A stretch of DNA of 64,000 nt from Gammaproteobacteria bacterium (GCA_015709695.1 CP054183.1:186001-250000), one strand, 5' to 3'. Positions 10,649-20,017 are shown, counted from the stretch's first letter. The notes: generated by a model from the letters alone, not told the origin. Translations and numbers: made by a program.

Positions 10649-12069
10649 ACCAGCGCATGCGCAAGATCCAGCGCATCCACCTGGTCGGCATCGGTGGCGT
10701 CGGCATGGGCGGCATCGCCGAGGTATTGCTGAACCTCGGCTACGAGGTGCAGGGCTCGGATCTCAGGGAATCGGCGATGACGGCGCGCCTGGCACGGCTC
10801 GGTGCCCGCATCTTCGTCGGCCACCATGCCGCCAATGTCGATGGCGCCGACGTGGTCGTGGTGTCCACGGCGGTGGATGCGGCCAACCCCGAGCTGGGCG
10901 CGGCCCGCGCCCAGCGCAAGCCGGTGGTGCGCCGCGCGGAGATGCTGGCCGAGCTGATGCGGTTCCGCTACGCCATCGCGGTTTCCGGCAGCCACGGCAA
11001 GACCACGACCACGAGCCTGGTGGCCAGCGTGCTGGCGGAGGCCGGCGAGGATCCCACCTTCGTCATCGGCGGGCGCCTGAAGAGCGCGGACACCAACGGC
11101 CGGCTCGGTGCCGGCAGGTACCTGGTGGCCGAGGCGGACGAGAGCGACGCATCGTTCATCCACCTGCAGCCGATGATCGCGGTGGTGACCAACATCGACA
11201 GCGATCACCTCGGCACCTACGGCGGCGACATCGGCCGGCTGCGCCAGACCTTCGTCGAGTTCCTGCACAACCTGCCGTTCTACGGACTGGCGATCCTCTG
11301 CGTGGATGATCCCGGCGTCGCGGCCATCGCCGCCGAGGTGCAGCGCCCGACGGTCACCTACGGACTGGGCGAGGGTGCCGACGTGCGGGGCGTGGACATC
11401 CGTGCCGAGGGCCTGCGCTCGCATTTCCGCGTGCTGCGCCCGGGCGGACGGCCGCCGCTGGAGGTCACGCTGAACCTGCCCGGGCGGCACAACGTGCGCA
11501 ATGCCCTGGCGGCCGTGGCGCTGGCCGACGAACTGGCGCTCGACGACCAGGCGGTGCAGCGCGCGCTCGCGGAATTTCAGGGCATCGATCGCCGCCTGCA
11601 GGTACTCGGCGAGGTGCAGACCGCCAGCGGCCGGATCGTGCTGGTGGATGACTACGGCCACCATCCCACGGAGATCGCCGCCACCATGCGCGCTGCCCGC
11701 GATGCCTGGCCTGGCCGGCGCCTGGTCGTCGCCTTCCAGCCGCATCGCTACACCCGCACGCGGGACCTGCTCGACGACTTCGCCGAGGTGCTCTCGGCGG
11801 CCGACACGCTGCTGGTCTGCGAGGTGTATGCCGCCGGCGAGGACCCGATCGCCGGGGCCGACGGGCGCGCCATCTGCCGCGCGGTGCGCAGCCGCGGCAC
11901 CGTGGAGCCGGTGTTCGTCTCCAGGCTGGACCGGCTGCCGCGACAGCTGGCGAGCGTCATCCAGGAGGGCGATGTGGTGCTGACCCTGGGCGCGGGTGAT
12001 ATCGGCGCCGTGGCGCAGAAGCTGCCGGCCGCGCTGGCGCGCCGCCCGGCCCCGGGGCGCAACCCGTGA
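10645..12069 (+). CDS. murC: UDP-MurNAc:L-alanine ligase MurC
   Basis: MurC adds L-Ala to UDP-MurNAc, the first amino-acid step of peptidoglycan precursor synthesis. The 474-residue protein has the N-terminal [14 protein letters not shown] nucleotide-sugar fold, the P-loop [12 protein letters not shown] at about 113-124, and the C-terminal [10 protein letters not shown] motif typical of MurC. It overlaps murG and murB by 4 bases each. Confidence 0.95.
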   Translation: MNQRMRKIQRIHLVGIGGVGMGGIAEVLLNLGYEVQGSDLRESAMTARLARLGARIFVGHHAANVDGADVVVVSTAVDAANPELGAARAQRKPVVRRAEMLAELMRFRYAIAVSGSHGKTTTTSLVASVLAEAGEDPTFVIGGRLKSADTNGRLGAGRYLVAEADESDASFIHLQPMIAVVTNIDSDHLGTYGGDIGRLRQTFVEFLHNLPFYGLAILCVDDPGVAAIAAEVQRPTVTYGLGEGADVRGVDIRAEGLRSHFRVLRPGGRPPLEVTLNLPGRHNVRNALAAVALADELALDDQAVQRALAEFQGIDRRLQVLGEVQTASGRIVLVDDYGHHPTEIAATMRAARDAWPGRRLVVAFQPHRYTRTRDLLDDFAEVLSAADTLLVCEVYAAGEDPIAGADGRAICRAVRSRGTVEPVFVSRLDRLPRQLASVIQEGDVVLTLGAGDIGAVAQKLPAALARRPAPGRNP

Positions 12070-12980
12070 GGGCCGTGGTCATGGCAGCACCGGAAAAAGC
12101 CAGGATCTCCTACGCCGAACCGATGGCCCGGCACACGTCCTGGCGCGTCGGCGGCCCGGCAGACGTGTACTTCAAGCCGCGATCACGCGACGAACTGGTC
12201 GACTACCTGCAGCGCCTGGATCCTGCCACCGCCGTCCACTGGGTCGGACTCGGCAGCAACCTGCTGGTGCGCGACGGCGGCATTCGCGGCGTGGTCATCG
12301 CCACGGCCGGCTGCCTCGAGCACCTGCGCCACATCGGCGACGGGCTGGTGGAGGCCGAGGCCGGCGTGCCCTGCACGGTGCTGGCGCGGCACTGCGCGCG
12401 CTGGGGAGTCGGTCCGGCCAGTTTCTTCGCCGGCATTCCCGGGACCGTCGGCGGGGCGCTGGCGATGAACGCCGGCGCCTTCGGCGGCGAGACCTGGCAG
12501 CACGTGGTCGAGGTGGAAACGGTCAATCGCCGTGGCGAGGTGGCGCGCCGCAGCCCGGAGGACTACCGGGTCGCCTATCGCGAGGTCCGGGGACCCGCGG
12601 GCGAGTGGTTCCTCGCGGCCCGCTTCCGCTTCGATCCATCGCGGCCCACCAGCCTCGATGCGGTGCGCGCGCTGATCCAGGAGCGCCAGGCGAAGCAGCC
12701 GCTGGGCATGCCGAGCTGCGGCTCCGTGTTCCGCAACCCGCCGGGCGATTTCGCCGGGCGGCTCATCGAAGCGGCGGGGCTGAAGGGCGCGCGCATCGGC
12801 GGCGCCCAGGTCTCGGAGAAGCACGCCAACTTCATCATCAACACCGGCAAGGCCACTGCCGCCGACATCGAGGCGCTGATCGGTCATGTCCAGGCACGGG
12901 TCGCGGAGGTCCATGGCATCAGCCTCGTACCCGAAGTGCATGTGCTGGGCGAGGCCGCGGGCAGGGAGAGCAGGGGATGA
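12066..12980 (+). CDS. murB: UDP-N-acetylenolpyruvoylglucosamine reductase MurB
   Basis: MurB is the FAD-dependent reductase that makes UDP-MurNAc. The product is 304 residues from GTG 12066. It has an FAD-binding [12 protein letters not shown] motif, [18 protein letters not shown], the active-site serine in [11 protein letters not shown], and the C-terminal glutamate in VPEVHVLGE. It is nearer the short (type II, about 300 residue) MurB form than the longer E. coli type. An ATG in frame at 12081 is an alternative start. The stop overlaps ddl. Confidence 0.94.
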   Translation: MRAVVMAAPEKARISYAEPMARHTSWRVGGPADVYFKPRSRDELVDYLQRLDPATAVHWVGLGSNLLVRDGGIRGVVIATAGCLEHLRHIGDGLVEAEAGVPCTVLARHCARWGVGPASFFAGIPGTVGGALAMNAGAFGGETWQHVVEVETVNRRGEVARRSPEDYRVAYREVRGPAGEWFLAARFRFDPSRPTSLDAVRALIQERQAKQPLGMPSCGSVFRNPPGDFAGRLIEAAGLKGARIGGAQVSEKHANFIINTGKATAADIEALIGHVQARVAEVHGISLVPEVHVLGEAAGRESRG

Positions 12981-13942
12981 TTTCCGGCAGGTATCCGCGC
13001 ATCAGCGATCCGGCGCGTTTCGGCAAGGTCGCCGTGCTCCTCGGCGGCAAGTCGTCGGAACGCGAGATCTCGCTGCTGACCGGCGAGGCCGTGCACCAGG
13101 CGCTGATGCGCCAGGGCGTGCAGGCGGAGCGCCTCGATCCGACGGCTGATTTCCCGGCCGCGCTCCAGCGGGGCGGCTTCGACCGCGTCTGGATCGCCCT
13201 GCATGGCCGCGGTGGCGAGGACGGCAGCATGCAGGGGCTGCTCAGCTGCCTTGGCATTCCCTTCACCGGCAGCGGCGTGCTCGGCTCGGCCATCGCCATG
13301 GACAAGCTGCGCACCAAGCGCCTGCTGGCGGCCGTTGGCGTGCCGACCCCGCGCTTCCACGTGCTCGGCAGCGAGCGCGATTTCGCGCCCGCACTGGCCG
13401 ACCTCGGGTTGCCGTTGATCGTCAAGCCGGCCTGCGAGGGCTCCAGCATCGGCATGAGCAAGGTGCAGCGCGCGGAGGACCTGCCGCACGCGTATGCGGC
13501 GGCCGCGCGCTTCGGCGACGAGGTGTTCTGCGAGGAGTGGATCCAGGGCGCCGAATACACCGCTGCCATCCTCCATGGCCGCGTGCTGCCGCTGATCCGC
13601 ATCGAGGCCAGGGCGATCTTCTACGACTACCAGGCCAAGTACTTCAGCGACGAGACCCGCTACATCTGCCCCTGCGGCCTGGCGCCGGAAACCGAGCGGC
13701 GCTTCGCGGCGGTGGCCGCCGCGGCCTTCGACACCGTGGCGGCATCGGGCTGGGGCCGGGTGGACCTGATGGTCGGCGCGGATGGCGTTGCCAGGGTGCT
13801 CGAGGTCAACACCGTTCCCGGCATGACCAGCCACAGCCTGGTGCCGATGGCGGCAGCCGCGGCCGGCATCGGCTTCGATGAACTCGTCTGGCGCATCCTC
13901 GAGACGAGTTTTCCGGTGGAGGGCCCGAGCCATGCTGCGTAG
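12977..13942 (+). CDS. ddl: D-alanine:D-alanine ligase
   Basis: Ddl makes the D-Ala-D-Ala dipeptide used by MurF. The 321-residue ATP-grasp enzyme has the N-terminal VLLGGKSSEREISL, IALHGRGGEDGSMQG, the ATP-binding VKPACEGSSIGMSKV, and the metal-binding VLEVNTVPGMTSHSLVP near its end. ATG 12977 overlaps the murB stop, and the last 11 bases overlap ftsQ. Confidence 0.95.
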   Translation: MISGRYPRISDPARFGKVAVLLGGKSSEREISLLTGEAVHQALMRQGVQAERLDPTADFPAALQRGGFDRVWIALHGRGGEDGSMQGLLSCLGIPFTGSGVLGSAIAMDKLRTKRLLAAVGVPTPRFHVLGSERDFAPALADLGLPLIVKPACEGSSIGMSKVQRAEDLPHAYAAAARFGDEVFCEEWIQGAEYTAAILHGRVLPLIRIEARAIFYDYQAKYFSDETRYICPCGLAPETERRFAAVAAAAFDTVAASGWGRVDLMVGADGVARVLEVNTVPGMTSHSLVPMAAAAAGIGFDELVWRILETSFPVEGPSHAA

Positions 13943-14717
13943 GCGCAACCGGCGTCGCAGCGAGCGGCCGGCCATGGCCATGCCGGCGATCCCCTGGCGC
14001 GGCATCGGCCTGGCCGCTGCGGTGCTTGTCCTCGCCGCGGGCGGCTACCAGTCCGGCGCCTGGCTGCTCAACCGGCCGATCGTCACGCTCAGGCTCACCG
14101 GGCCGTTCCAGCGTGTCTCGGCCATCCAGATCGAGGCCCTGGTGGAGCCCTACGCGAGGGCGGGATTCCTCGACGTCGACATCGAGGCCCTGCAGGCGGG
14201 CCTCACGGCGCTGCCCTGGGTGGCGAACGTGGAGGTGCGACGCCGCTATCCGGGCACGCTGGAGATCGGCGTGCGCGAGGAGCGGCCCGTTGCCTGCTGG
14301 GGCGAGCGTGGCCTGCTCAACGCGGCCGGCGAACTGTTCCTGCCCGATGCGGAGCACGTGCCCGCCGAGCTGCCGCGCCTGAAGGGACCGCCGGGGACCG
14401 AGGCGCAGGTGACGCAGCGCTACTTTGCCGTGCAGGAACAGCTCGAGCATCGCGGCATGTCCGCCGCCAGCGTCACGCTCGACGAGCGCGGGGCCTGGGC
14501 ATTCCAGACCAGCAACGGCCTGCAGGTGCGCCTCGGGGCCAACGGCGTCGACGAACGCATCGAGCGCTTCTTCCAGGTGCTCGACCGGACCCTGACCCAC
14601 ATGGCGGGTGAAGTGGACTACGTGGACATGCGCTATCCGAACGGCTTTGCCATTGGCTGGAAGAGCCCAGCCGCGGTACGCACCGCACCCGAGGAGGAGC
14701 GCCGCCCGCATGCCTAG
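13932..14717 (+). CDS. ftsQ: cell division protein FtsQ
   Basis: FtsQ is a bitopic divisome protein that recruits FtsB and FtsL. From ATG 13932 the product is 261 residues. It has an Arg-rich cytoplasmic N-terminus, one membrane segment (about residues 24-42), a POTRA domain (about 50-120, with LPWVANVEVRRRYPGTLEIGVRE) and a beta domain. The start lies inside the ddl 3' end. The stop overlaps ftsA by 8 bases. Confidence 0.93.
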   Translation: MLRRRNRRRSERPAMAMPAIPWRGIGLAAAVLVLAAGGYQSGAWLLNRPIVTLRLTGPFQRVSAIQIEALVEPYARAGFLDVDIEALQAGLTALPWVANVEVRRRYPGTLEIGVREERPVACWGERGLLNAAGELFLPDAEHVPAELPRLKGPPGTEAQVTQRYFAVQEQLEHRGMSAASVTLDERGAWAFQTSNGLQVRLGANGVDERIERFFQVLDRTLTHMAGEVDYVDMRYPNGFAIGWKSPAAVRTAPEEERRPHA

Positions 14718-15945
14718 GAAATCCGAGCAGCGCCTGCTGGTAGGGCTCGACATCGGCACCTCGAAGGTGGTGGCGATCGTCGGCGAATTGCAGGAGGACA
14801 ACTCGCTGGAAGTCATCGGCTTCGGCATGCACGCCTCCCGCGGCCTCAAGAAGGGCGTGGTGGTCAACATCGAGTCCACGGTGAATTCGATCCAGCGCGC
14901 GGTGGAGGAGGCCGAGCTGATGGCCGGCTGCGAGATCCACGCGGTCTACACCGGCATCGCCGGCAGCCACGTGCGCAGCCTCAACTCCCACGGCATCGTC
15001 GCCATCCGCGACCGCGAGGTGACCCGCAGCGACGTCGACCGCGTCATCGACGCGGCGCGCGCCGTGGCCATTCCGGCCGACCAGAAGATCCTGCACGTAC
15101 TGCCCCAGGAATTCATCATCGACGGGCAGGAGGGCATCCGCGAGCCGATCGGCATGTCGGGCGTGCGCCTCGAGGCCCGCGTACACATGGTGACTGGCGC
15201 GGCGAGCGCCGCCCAGAACATCGTCAAGTGCGTGCAGCGCTGCGGCCTGGAAGTGGAGGACATCGTGCTGGAGCAGCTCGCATCCAGCCACGCGGTGCTT
15301 ACCGACGACGAGAAGGAGCTCGGCGTCTGCCTGGTCGACGTCGGCGGCGGCACCACCGACATCGCGGTGTTCAATTCCGGCGCCATCCGCCACACCGCGG
15401 TGATCCCCATCGCCGGCGACCAGGTGACCAACGACATCGCCATCTCCCTGCGTACGCCGACGCAGTACGCGGAGGAGATCAAGATCAAGTACGCCTGTGC
15501 GCTGTCGCAGCTGGCCACGGCCGAGGAGACCATCGAGGTGCCCAGCGTGGGCGATCGTCCGTCCCGGCGCCTGGCGCGGCAGACGCTGGCGGAGGTGGTC
15601 GAGCCCCGCTACGAGGAGCTGTTCGGCTTCGTCCGTGACGAACTGCGCCGCAGCGGCTTCGAGGAGATGGTGGCGGCCGGCGTGGTGCTCACCGGTGGCA
15701 GCGCCAAGATGGAGGGGGCGGTGGAACTGGCCGAGGAGGTGTTCCACATGCCGGTGCGCCTCGGCCTGCCGCAGCATGTGCGCGGGCTTGGCGACGTGGT
15801 GCGCAACCCGATCCATGCCACCGGTGTCGGCCTGCTCCTGTACGCGCGGGATCGTGCCGCCAGGCCCGGCGGCGAGACACCCGTCGGTTCCGGGATGCAG
15901 GACGTCTGGGCCCGCATGAAGGCCTGGTTCCAGGGAAGCTTTTAA
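14710..15945 (+). CDS. ftsA: cell division protein FtsA
   Basis: FtsA is the actin-like ATPase that tethers FtsZ to the membrane. The 411-residue product has the phosphate-1 motif GLDIGTSKVVAIVG at about 10-23, the phosphate-2 motif VDVGGGTTDIAVF near 212, an adenosine motif VVLTGGSAKMEG, and a C-terminal amphipathic segment (VWARMKAWFQGSF) that would bind membrane. ATG 14710 overlaps the ftsQ stop. Confidence 0.96.
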   Translation: MPRKSEQRLLVGLDIGTSKVVAIVGELQEDNSLEVIGFGMHASRGLKKGVVVNIESTVNSIQRAVEEAELMAGCEIHAVYTGIAGSHVRSLNSHGIVAIRDREVTRSDVDRVIDAARAVAIPADQKILHVLPQEFIIDGQEGIREPIGMSGVRLEARVHMVTGAASAAQNIVKCVQRCGLEVEDIVLEQLASSHAVLTDDEKELGVCLVDVGGGTTDIAVFNSGAIRHTAVIPIAGDQVTNDIAISLRTPTQYAEEIKIKYACALSQLATAEETIEVPSVGDRPSRRLARQTLAEVVEPRYEELFGFVRDELRRSGFEEMVAAGVVLTGGSAKMEGAVELAEEVFHMPVRLGLPQHVRGLGDVVRNPIHATGVGLLLYARDRAARPGGETPVGSGMQDVWARMKAWFQGSF

Positions 15946-15970
15946 GGGGCCCCTGACTCATAGAGGCCCC
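15946..15970 (+). promoter_or_regulatory. GC hairpin between ftsA and ftsZ
   Basis: GGGGCC at 15946-15951 pairs with GGCCCC at 15965-15970 across a 13-base loop, starting directly after the ftsA stop. A GT-rich stretch follows rather than a T-run, so it is not a convincing terminator. It could be an mRNA processing or pausing element, or part of the ftsZ leader. ftsZ itself has a strong GGAGGAG ribosome-binding site about 10 bases before its ATG. Confidence 0.3.
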
Positions 15971-16008
15971 GAAGGTGCGTTGTTGTTGTTTGTGGAGGAG
16001 AAGCGGCA

Positions 16009-17187
16009 ATGTTTGAACTGATGGATGCGATGAGCCAGAACGCCGTGATCAAGGTCATCGGCGTCGGGGGTGGCGGCGGCAACGCCGTCAAGCACATGGC
16101 CAGCTGCGGTATCGAGGGCGTGGAGTTCATCTGCGCCAACACCGATGCCCAGGCGCTGCGCGGCTCCAATGTCCGCACGGCGCTGCAGATCGGCTGCAAC
16201 ATCACCAAGGGCCTGGGCGCAGGCGCCGATCCGGATGTCGGCCGCCAGGCCGCCATGGAGGACCGCGACCGGATCATCGAGGTGATCAGCGGTGCCGACA
16301 TGCTGTTCATCACCGCCGGCCTCGGTGGCGGTACCGGAACCGGTGCGGCGCCGGTGGTGGCCCAGGTGGCCAAGGAACTCGGCATCCTGACCGTTGCCGT
16401 CGTCACCAGGCCCTTCAAGATGGAGGGGCGCAAGCGCCTCGCCGCGGCCGACCAGGGCATCCATGACCTCGGCAAGTATGTCGATTCGCTGATCACCATC
16501 CCCAACGAGAAACTGCTGTCGGTGCTCGGCTCGCAGACCACGCTGCTCGATGCATTCCGTGCCGCCAACGAGGTGCTTCAGGGTGCCGTGCAGGGTATCG
16601 CCGAGCTGATCACCCGGCCGGGCCTGATCAACGTCGACTTTGCCGACGTGCGTACCGTGATGGGCGAGATGGGCATGGCGATGATGGGCTCCGGAACCGC
16701 CACCGGCCAGGACCGGGCGCGCGAGGCAGCGGAAGCCGCCATCTCCAGCCCGCTGCTCGAGGAAGTGAACCTGCAGGGCGCGCGTGGCATTCTCGTCAAC
16801 GTCACGGCGGGCATGGACCTGTCGATCGGCGAATTCCATCAGGTGGGCGAGACGGTCAAGCAGTGCGCCTCGGACGACGCCACCGTGGTGATCGGCACGG
16901 TCATCGACCCGGAGATGTCCGACGGCATCCGCGTCACCGTGGTCGCCACGGGTCTCGGTCGGCCGGAGGCCATGCGCCAGCCCGAAGTCACGCCGATGCG
17001 GGTGGTGCCCCGTGCGGCGGCTGCCGCCGCTCCCGTGGAAGCGACGCAGCCGAGCTACGAGGCCTACGAGCGGCCTGCCCACCGGCGCAGGGCGGTGAAC
17101 GAGTCGCCGGTCATGGCGGGTCCGGTGACCGAGGCGAACTTCGAAATGCTGGATATCCCGGCCTTCCTGCGGCGCCAGGCGGACTGA
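16009..17187 (+). CDS. ftsZ: cell division GTPase FtsZ
   Basis: FtsZ is the tubulin homologue that forms the Z-ring. The 392-residue product has the N-terminal [13 protein letters not shown], the tubulin signature GGGTGTG at about residues 105-111, the T7 loop region [11 protein letters not shown], a variable Ala/Pro-rich linker (about 325-375), and the conserved C-terminal peptide [12 protein letters not shown] that binds FtsA and ZipA. It is preceded by a strong GGAGGAG ribosome-binding site. zapD, encoding an FtsZ bundling factor, lies at 23280-24083. Confidence 0.98.
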   Translation: MFELMDAMSQNAVIKVIGVGGGGGNAVKHMASCGIEGVEFICANTDAQALRGSNVRTALQIGCNITKGLGAGADPDVGRQAAMEDRDRIIEVISGADMLFITAGLGGGTGTGAAPVVAQVAKELGILTVAVVTRPFKMEGRKRLAAADQGIHDLGKYVDSLITIPNEKLLSVLGSQTTLLDAFRAANEVLQGAVQGIAELITRPGLINVDFADVRTVMGEMGMAMMGSGTATGQDRAREAAEAAISSPLLEEVNLQGARGILVNVTAGMDLSIGEFHQVGETVKQCASDDATVVIGTVIDPEMSDGIRVTVVATGLGRPEAMRQPEVTPMRVVPRAAAAAAPVEATQPSYEAYERPAHRRRAVNESPVMAGPVTEANFEMLDIPAFLRRQAD

Positions 17188-17206
17188 GGCTCGAGGGAGG
17201 GGTTCG

Positions 17207-17236
17207 TTGCGACGGCATCACGTCCTGTGCTAACGT
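17207..17236 (+). promoter_or_regulatory. possible sigma-70 promoter for lpxC
   Basis: TTGCGA (17207-17212) and TAACGT (17231-17236) are separated by 18 bases in the 252-bp gap between ftsZ and lpxC. This would give lpxC its own promoter and a roughly 195-base leader containing the nested hairpin at 17263-17299. Both hexamers deviate from consensus, so this is only a candidate. Confidence 0.3.
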
Positions 17237-17262
17237 GCGCGCGTTGTGTCTGCGATATCCGC

Positions 17263-17299
17263 TAAGTCAGCAGTTGCCGTCTGGCAAATCAACGACTTA
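17263..17299 (+). promoter_or_regulatory. nested hairpin in the lpxC leader
   Basis: An outer stem TAAGTC/GACTTA (17263-17268 with 17294-17299) encloses an inner stem TTGCC/GGCAA (17274-17278 with 17283-17287) with loop GTCT. The bulged strands are 5 and 6 bases long, giving an internally symmetrical structure. No known RNA family is recognised. Its place 140 bases before the lpxC ATG suggests a post-transcriptional role, but that is inference. Confidence 0.35.
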
Positions 17300-17439
17300 C
17301 GGAGTACCACAGTGCGCCATTCGAGGACATTCCGGGCTTCGTGAGAGGTCGCGAGCGGGCATCGGTGTGGCACTGATGCGACAGGACCTGGCGCCAGCCG
17401 CCGGCCGGTCACTTGCAGCCAGTCCCGGGGAGTAATGCG

Positions 17440-18351
17440 ATGCTGAAGCAGCGAACCCTCAAGACCGCGATCCGCGCCACCGGTATTGGCCTGCATACCG
17501 GCCGCAAGGTCTACATGACCCTGCGGCCGGCGGCCGAGAACACCGGCGTCGTGTTCCGTCGCGTCGACCTGGAGCCACCCGCCGATGTGGCAGCCCATGC
17601 GCTCAACGTCGGCGAGACGATGCTTGGCACCACGCTGGTGAAGGACTCGGTCAAGGTTGCCACCGTCGAGCACCTGCTGGCCGCGATGGCGGGCCTCGGC
17701 ATCGACAATGCCTATGTCGACCTCACTGCGCCCGAGGTGCCGATCATGGACGGCAGCGCGGCGCCATTCGTGTTCCTGCTGCAATCGGCCGGCATTGCCG
17801 AGCAGGGGGCGCCGAAGCGCTTCATACGCATCCGCAGGCCGGTCCGTGTCGAGGACGGTGACAAGTGGGCGGAATTCCGCCCGTATGCCGGGTTGCGCGT
17901 GAACTTCCGCATCGATTTCGATCATGCCGTCTTCAAGCGGCACTCGCAGGAGGCGTCGGTCGATTTCTCCTCGACCTCGTTCCTGAAGGAAGTGAGCCGC
18001 GCCCGCACATTCGGTTTCGCCAGGGAAATCGAGGCACTTCGGGCCCGCAACCTGACTCTCGGCGGCAGCATGGGCAACGCCATCGTGCTGGATGATTTCC
18101 GCATCCTCAACGAGGACGGGTTGCGGTTCGAGGACGAGTTCGTGAAGCACAAGATCCTCGATGCCATCGGTGACATCTACCTGCTGGGCCATGCGCTCAT
18201 CGGCGAGTACTCCGGCTTCAAGTCCGGCCACTCGCTGAACAACCAGCTGTGCCGTGCCCTGCTGGCCGAGCGGGATGCCTGGGAACTCGTGACCTTCGAG
18301 AACGAGGGCCGCGCTCCCATCTCGTTCCTGGCGCCTGCCGCCGCCGTCTGA
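17440..18351 (+). CDS. lpxC: UDP-3-O-acyl-N-acetylglucosamine deacetylase LpxC
   Basis: LpxC is the zinc-dependent, committed step of lipid A synthesis. The product is 303 residues (E. coli 305). Zinc ligands are visible: His in [10 protein letters not shown] (near residue 78) and the HxxxD of [11 protein letters not shown], with the catalytic His in [11 protein letters not shown] 17440 gives the canonical start [11 protein letters not shown] and lies 9 bases after GGGGAG. It ends convergently with dciA; a small hairpin (CTGAGC 18348-18353 with GCTCAG 18365-18370) spans both gene ends. Confidence 0.97.
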   Translation: MLKQRTLKTAIRATGIGLHTGRKVYMTLRPAAENTGVVFRRVDLEPPADVAAHALNVGETMLGTTLVKDSVKVATVEHLLAAMAGLGIDNAYVDLTAPEVPIMDGSAAPFVFLLQSAGIAEQGAPKRFIRIRRPVRVEDGDKWAEFRPYAGLRVNFRIDFDHAVFKRHSQEASVDFSSTSFLKEVSRARTFGFAREIEALRARNLTLGGSMGNAIVLDDFRILNEDGLRFEDEFVKHKILDAIGDIYLLGHALIGEYSGFKSGHSLNNQLCRALLAERDAWELVTFENEGRAPISFLAPAAAV

Positions 18352-18366
18352 GCCGGGCGGGTGCGC

Positions 18367-18690
18367 TCAGCCGGCCTCGGGGTTCCCCGGGCCTGCTACC
18401 CTCACTTCCACGCGCGAGGCGCCCGGCGCCTGCCGTCGTGCGCAGGCAAGCAGGGCATCGGCCTCGAAGCGCAGGCGCGCCGCCCAGGCCGAGCTGGCGG
18501 CGAGTACCACGAGGGTGCCGTCGTCGTGCAGCTGCGCAGCCCGCAGCTGGTCCCCCAGCGCCGGGGGCAGCGCCGCGCGCAGGCCATCGGTGAGCCTGGT
18601 TGCCGCCGCGGCCCGATCCGCCAGCTCCTGAAGCGGGCCACCCGGGCGGAACACAAGCTCTGATAGGGACTTGGGGGTTTTCCGGGACAT
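18367..18690 (-). CDS. dciA: DUF721/DciA family protein, probable replicative helicase loader
   Basis: This 107-residue basic protein carries a DUF721 domain: an N-terminal helix (LSELVFRPGGPLQELADRA) followed by the compact fold around LRAAQLHDDGTLVVLAASSAWAARLRF. DciA proteins interact with the replicative helicase DnaB in bacteria that lack DnaC or DnaI. In Pseudomonas the DUF721 gene also sits between lpxC and secA, which supports the call. It is transcribed away from the riboswitch-controlled M23 gene. The family call is firm; the helicase-loading role is known for the family and inferred here. Confidence 0.8.
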   Translation of the reverse strand: MSRKTPKSLSELVFRPGGPLQELADRAAAATRLTDGLRAALPPALGDQLRAAQLHDDGTLVVLAASSAWAARLRFEADALLACARRQAPGASRVEVRVAGPGNPEAG

Positions 18691-18730
18691 CCGTCACGGT
18701 CCGCGGCCCGCGCAATGTGAAGCCGCATTC

Positions 18731-18759
18731 TTGTCTTATATCAAATCGCCCGGCATAGT
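18731..18759 (+). promoter_or_regulatory. sigma-70-type promoter of the riboswitch transcript
   Basis: TTGTCT (18731-18736) and CATAGT (18754-18759) are spaced by 17 bases. Transcription from here would start near 18766, just at the 5' edge of the c-di-GMP aptamer, which is the expected arrangement. The hexamers are imperfect, but the geometry is good. Confidence 0.5.
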
Positions 18760-18766
18760 CGCGTCG

Positions 18767-18852
18767 GCGATAAGGGCAAACCCGTCGAAAGGCGGGGACG
18801 CAAAGCCACCGGTCTACAGGAGCGAATCCTATGATAGCGGGGTTGCCGAACT
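18767..18852 (+). promoter_or_regulatory. cyclic di-GMP-I (GEMM-I) riboswitch
   Basis: The aptamer shows the GEMM-I landmarks in order. The closing stem strand GGCAA (18775-18779) pairs with TTGCC (18843-18847). A P2 hairpin CCGTC-GAAA-GGCGG (18782-18795) carries the GAAA tetraloop. The invariant GACGCAAAGCC is at 18797-18807. A P3 region ACCGGTCTACAGGA follows, and then the closing GATAGCGGGGTTGCC. A GC-rich hairpin near 18856-18872 could be part of the expression platform. Because the aptamer includes the ATG at 18831, that codon is not the start of the downstream peptidase. Confidence 0.87.
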
Positions 18853-18980
18853 CGCGGGCGCGTGCGCGCGCCTGCGGCGACGACAGCTTGGGCGCAAGGG
18901 CGCAAGCCGGGGATGCCGGCAGCGTCCGCCGTGACAAGAACAGCAACATACGGGACGCAGCGCCCAAGGGGATCCGGCGC

Positions 18981-19901
18981 ATGAATTTCATCATCCTGTG
19001 CCGCAGCATGCGCGGTACCCGGCACGTGACCCTGACGCCACCGCTGGCGGCCGGCATGGCCTTGTCGGCCATGGCGCTGCTGGCGGGCTGTTTTGGACTC
19101 GGCTTCGGCCTGGCGCGCAGCGTCGGCCACGTTCCAGCCGATGAGCGCATCCTGGAGCTGCAGCAGACCATCGCCGGGCAGCAGGCGGCCGTCGAGCAGG
19201 CCCGCGATGCGGCCCGGGACCGGGTCAACGCGCTGGCCATCCGTGTCGCCAGCCTCAATGCCCAGGTGATCCGTCTCAATGCGCTCGGTGGCAGGCTCAC
19301 CGAGATGGCCAAGCTGGATGATGGCGAATTCGATTTTTCCGCCCCGCCAGGAATCGGCGGACCTGAGGAGCCCGCGGTGAGCCCGGGAGCGGTGGCCGGC
19401 CTTGGTGCCGAGCTCGATGACCTGGACGCCCGTCTGGGCCACCAGCAGCGCCAGCTGTCGATCCTGGCGACGCTGCTGGTCGACCGCAAGCTGAACGAGG
19501 AGATCCGGCCGCGTGGCCGCCCGGTCAAGGCCGGCTTCATCTCCAGCTATTTCGGTCGCCGCACCGATCCGTTCACCGGCGAACTTCGCGAGCATCGGGG
19601 CATCGATTTCGCGGCCAAGGTCGGCACCGAGATCGTGGCGGTTGCCACCGGCGTCGTCACCTGGTCGGGTCCGCGCCAGGGCTACGGCAGCATGGTGGAA
19701 GTGACCCACGGCAATGGCTACGTGACCCGCTACGCCCACAATGCCCGCAACCTGGTCCGCGTGGGCGACCATGTGCAGCAGGGCGAGACCATCGCGCTCA
19801 TGGGTGCCACGGGCCGCGCCACCGGGCCCAACCTCCATTTCGAGGTCTGGCATCGCGGCCGGCCGGTGGATCCGCAGCGCTTCATCCGCCAGGCCACCTG
19901 A
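18981..19901 (+). CDS. membrane-anchored M23-family (LytM) peptidase, c-di-GMP riboswitch controlled
   Basis: The 306-residue product has a short cytoplasmic N-terminus, one membrane segment (about residues 23-45), a coiled-coil region (about 55-115) and a C-terminal M23 domain (about 175-300). The metal site HRGID and the YAH histidine are present. In the last motif it reads GPNLHFEV where active enzymes usually have HxH, so the first histidine is an asparagine and activity is uncertain. ATG 18981 is chosen because the frame upstream runs into the riboswitch. Its place before secA matches a similar peptidase gene in Pseudomonas. Likely roles are peptidoglycan hydrolysis or regulation of other hydrolases in response to c-di-GMP. 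Confidence 0.85.
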   Translation: MNFIILCRSMRGTRHVTLTPPLAAGMALSAMALLAGCFGLGFGLARSVGHVPADERILELQQTIAGQQAAVEQARDAARDRVNALAIRVASLNAQVIRLNALGGRLTEMAKLDDGEFDFSAPPGIGGPEEPAVSPGAVAGLGAELDDLDARLGHQQRQLSILATLLVDRKLNEEIRPRGRPVKAGFISSYFGRRTDPFTGELREHRGIDFAAKVGTEIVAVATGVVTWSGPRQGYGSMVEVTHGNGYVTRYAHNARNLVRVGDHVQQGETIALMGATGRATGPNLHFEVWHRGRPVDPQRFIRQAT

Positions 19902-19984
19902 ACCCCGGATTGCTGCGGCGGCATTCCCTCGCATCGAGGCTCCGCGGGCCGCGCGGAGTTGTGCCGAATTCCCCCAAAGGGCCT

Positions 19985-20017
19985 TAGAATGGGCGCCCCC
20001 GAATGTCCGGGGGTGCC
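19985..20017 (+). promoter_or_regulatory. secA upstream -10 box and leader hairpin
   Basis: A good -10 element TAGAAT (19985-19990) lies in the 211-bp gap before secA; the -35 region is poor. Right after it, a stem of CCCCCG with CGGGGG, flanked by GGC and GCC, closes on the loop AATGT (about 19992-20017). This would lie at the extreme 5' end of the secA mRNA. No secM gene is visible between the M23 gene and secA, so SecM-type arrest control is absent here. Confidence 0.3.

Noticed and set aside
15946-15970. Rho-independent terminator between ftsA and ftsZ
   Set aside because: The stem is short with a 13-base loop and has no T-run; kept only as a weak regulatory hairpin.
18831-18980. Extension of the M23 peptidase to the ATG at 18831
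   Set aside because: That ATG lies inside the c-di-GMP aptamer, and the extra 50 residues are Arg/Ala-rich without a signal or domain.
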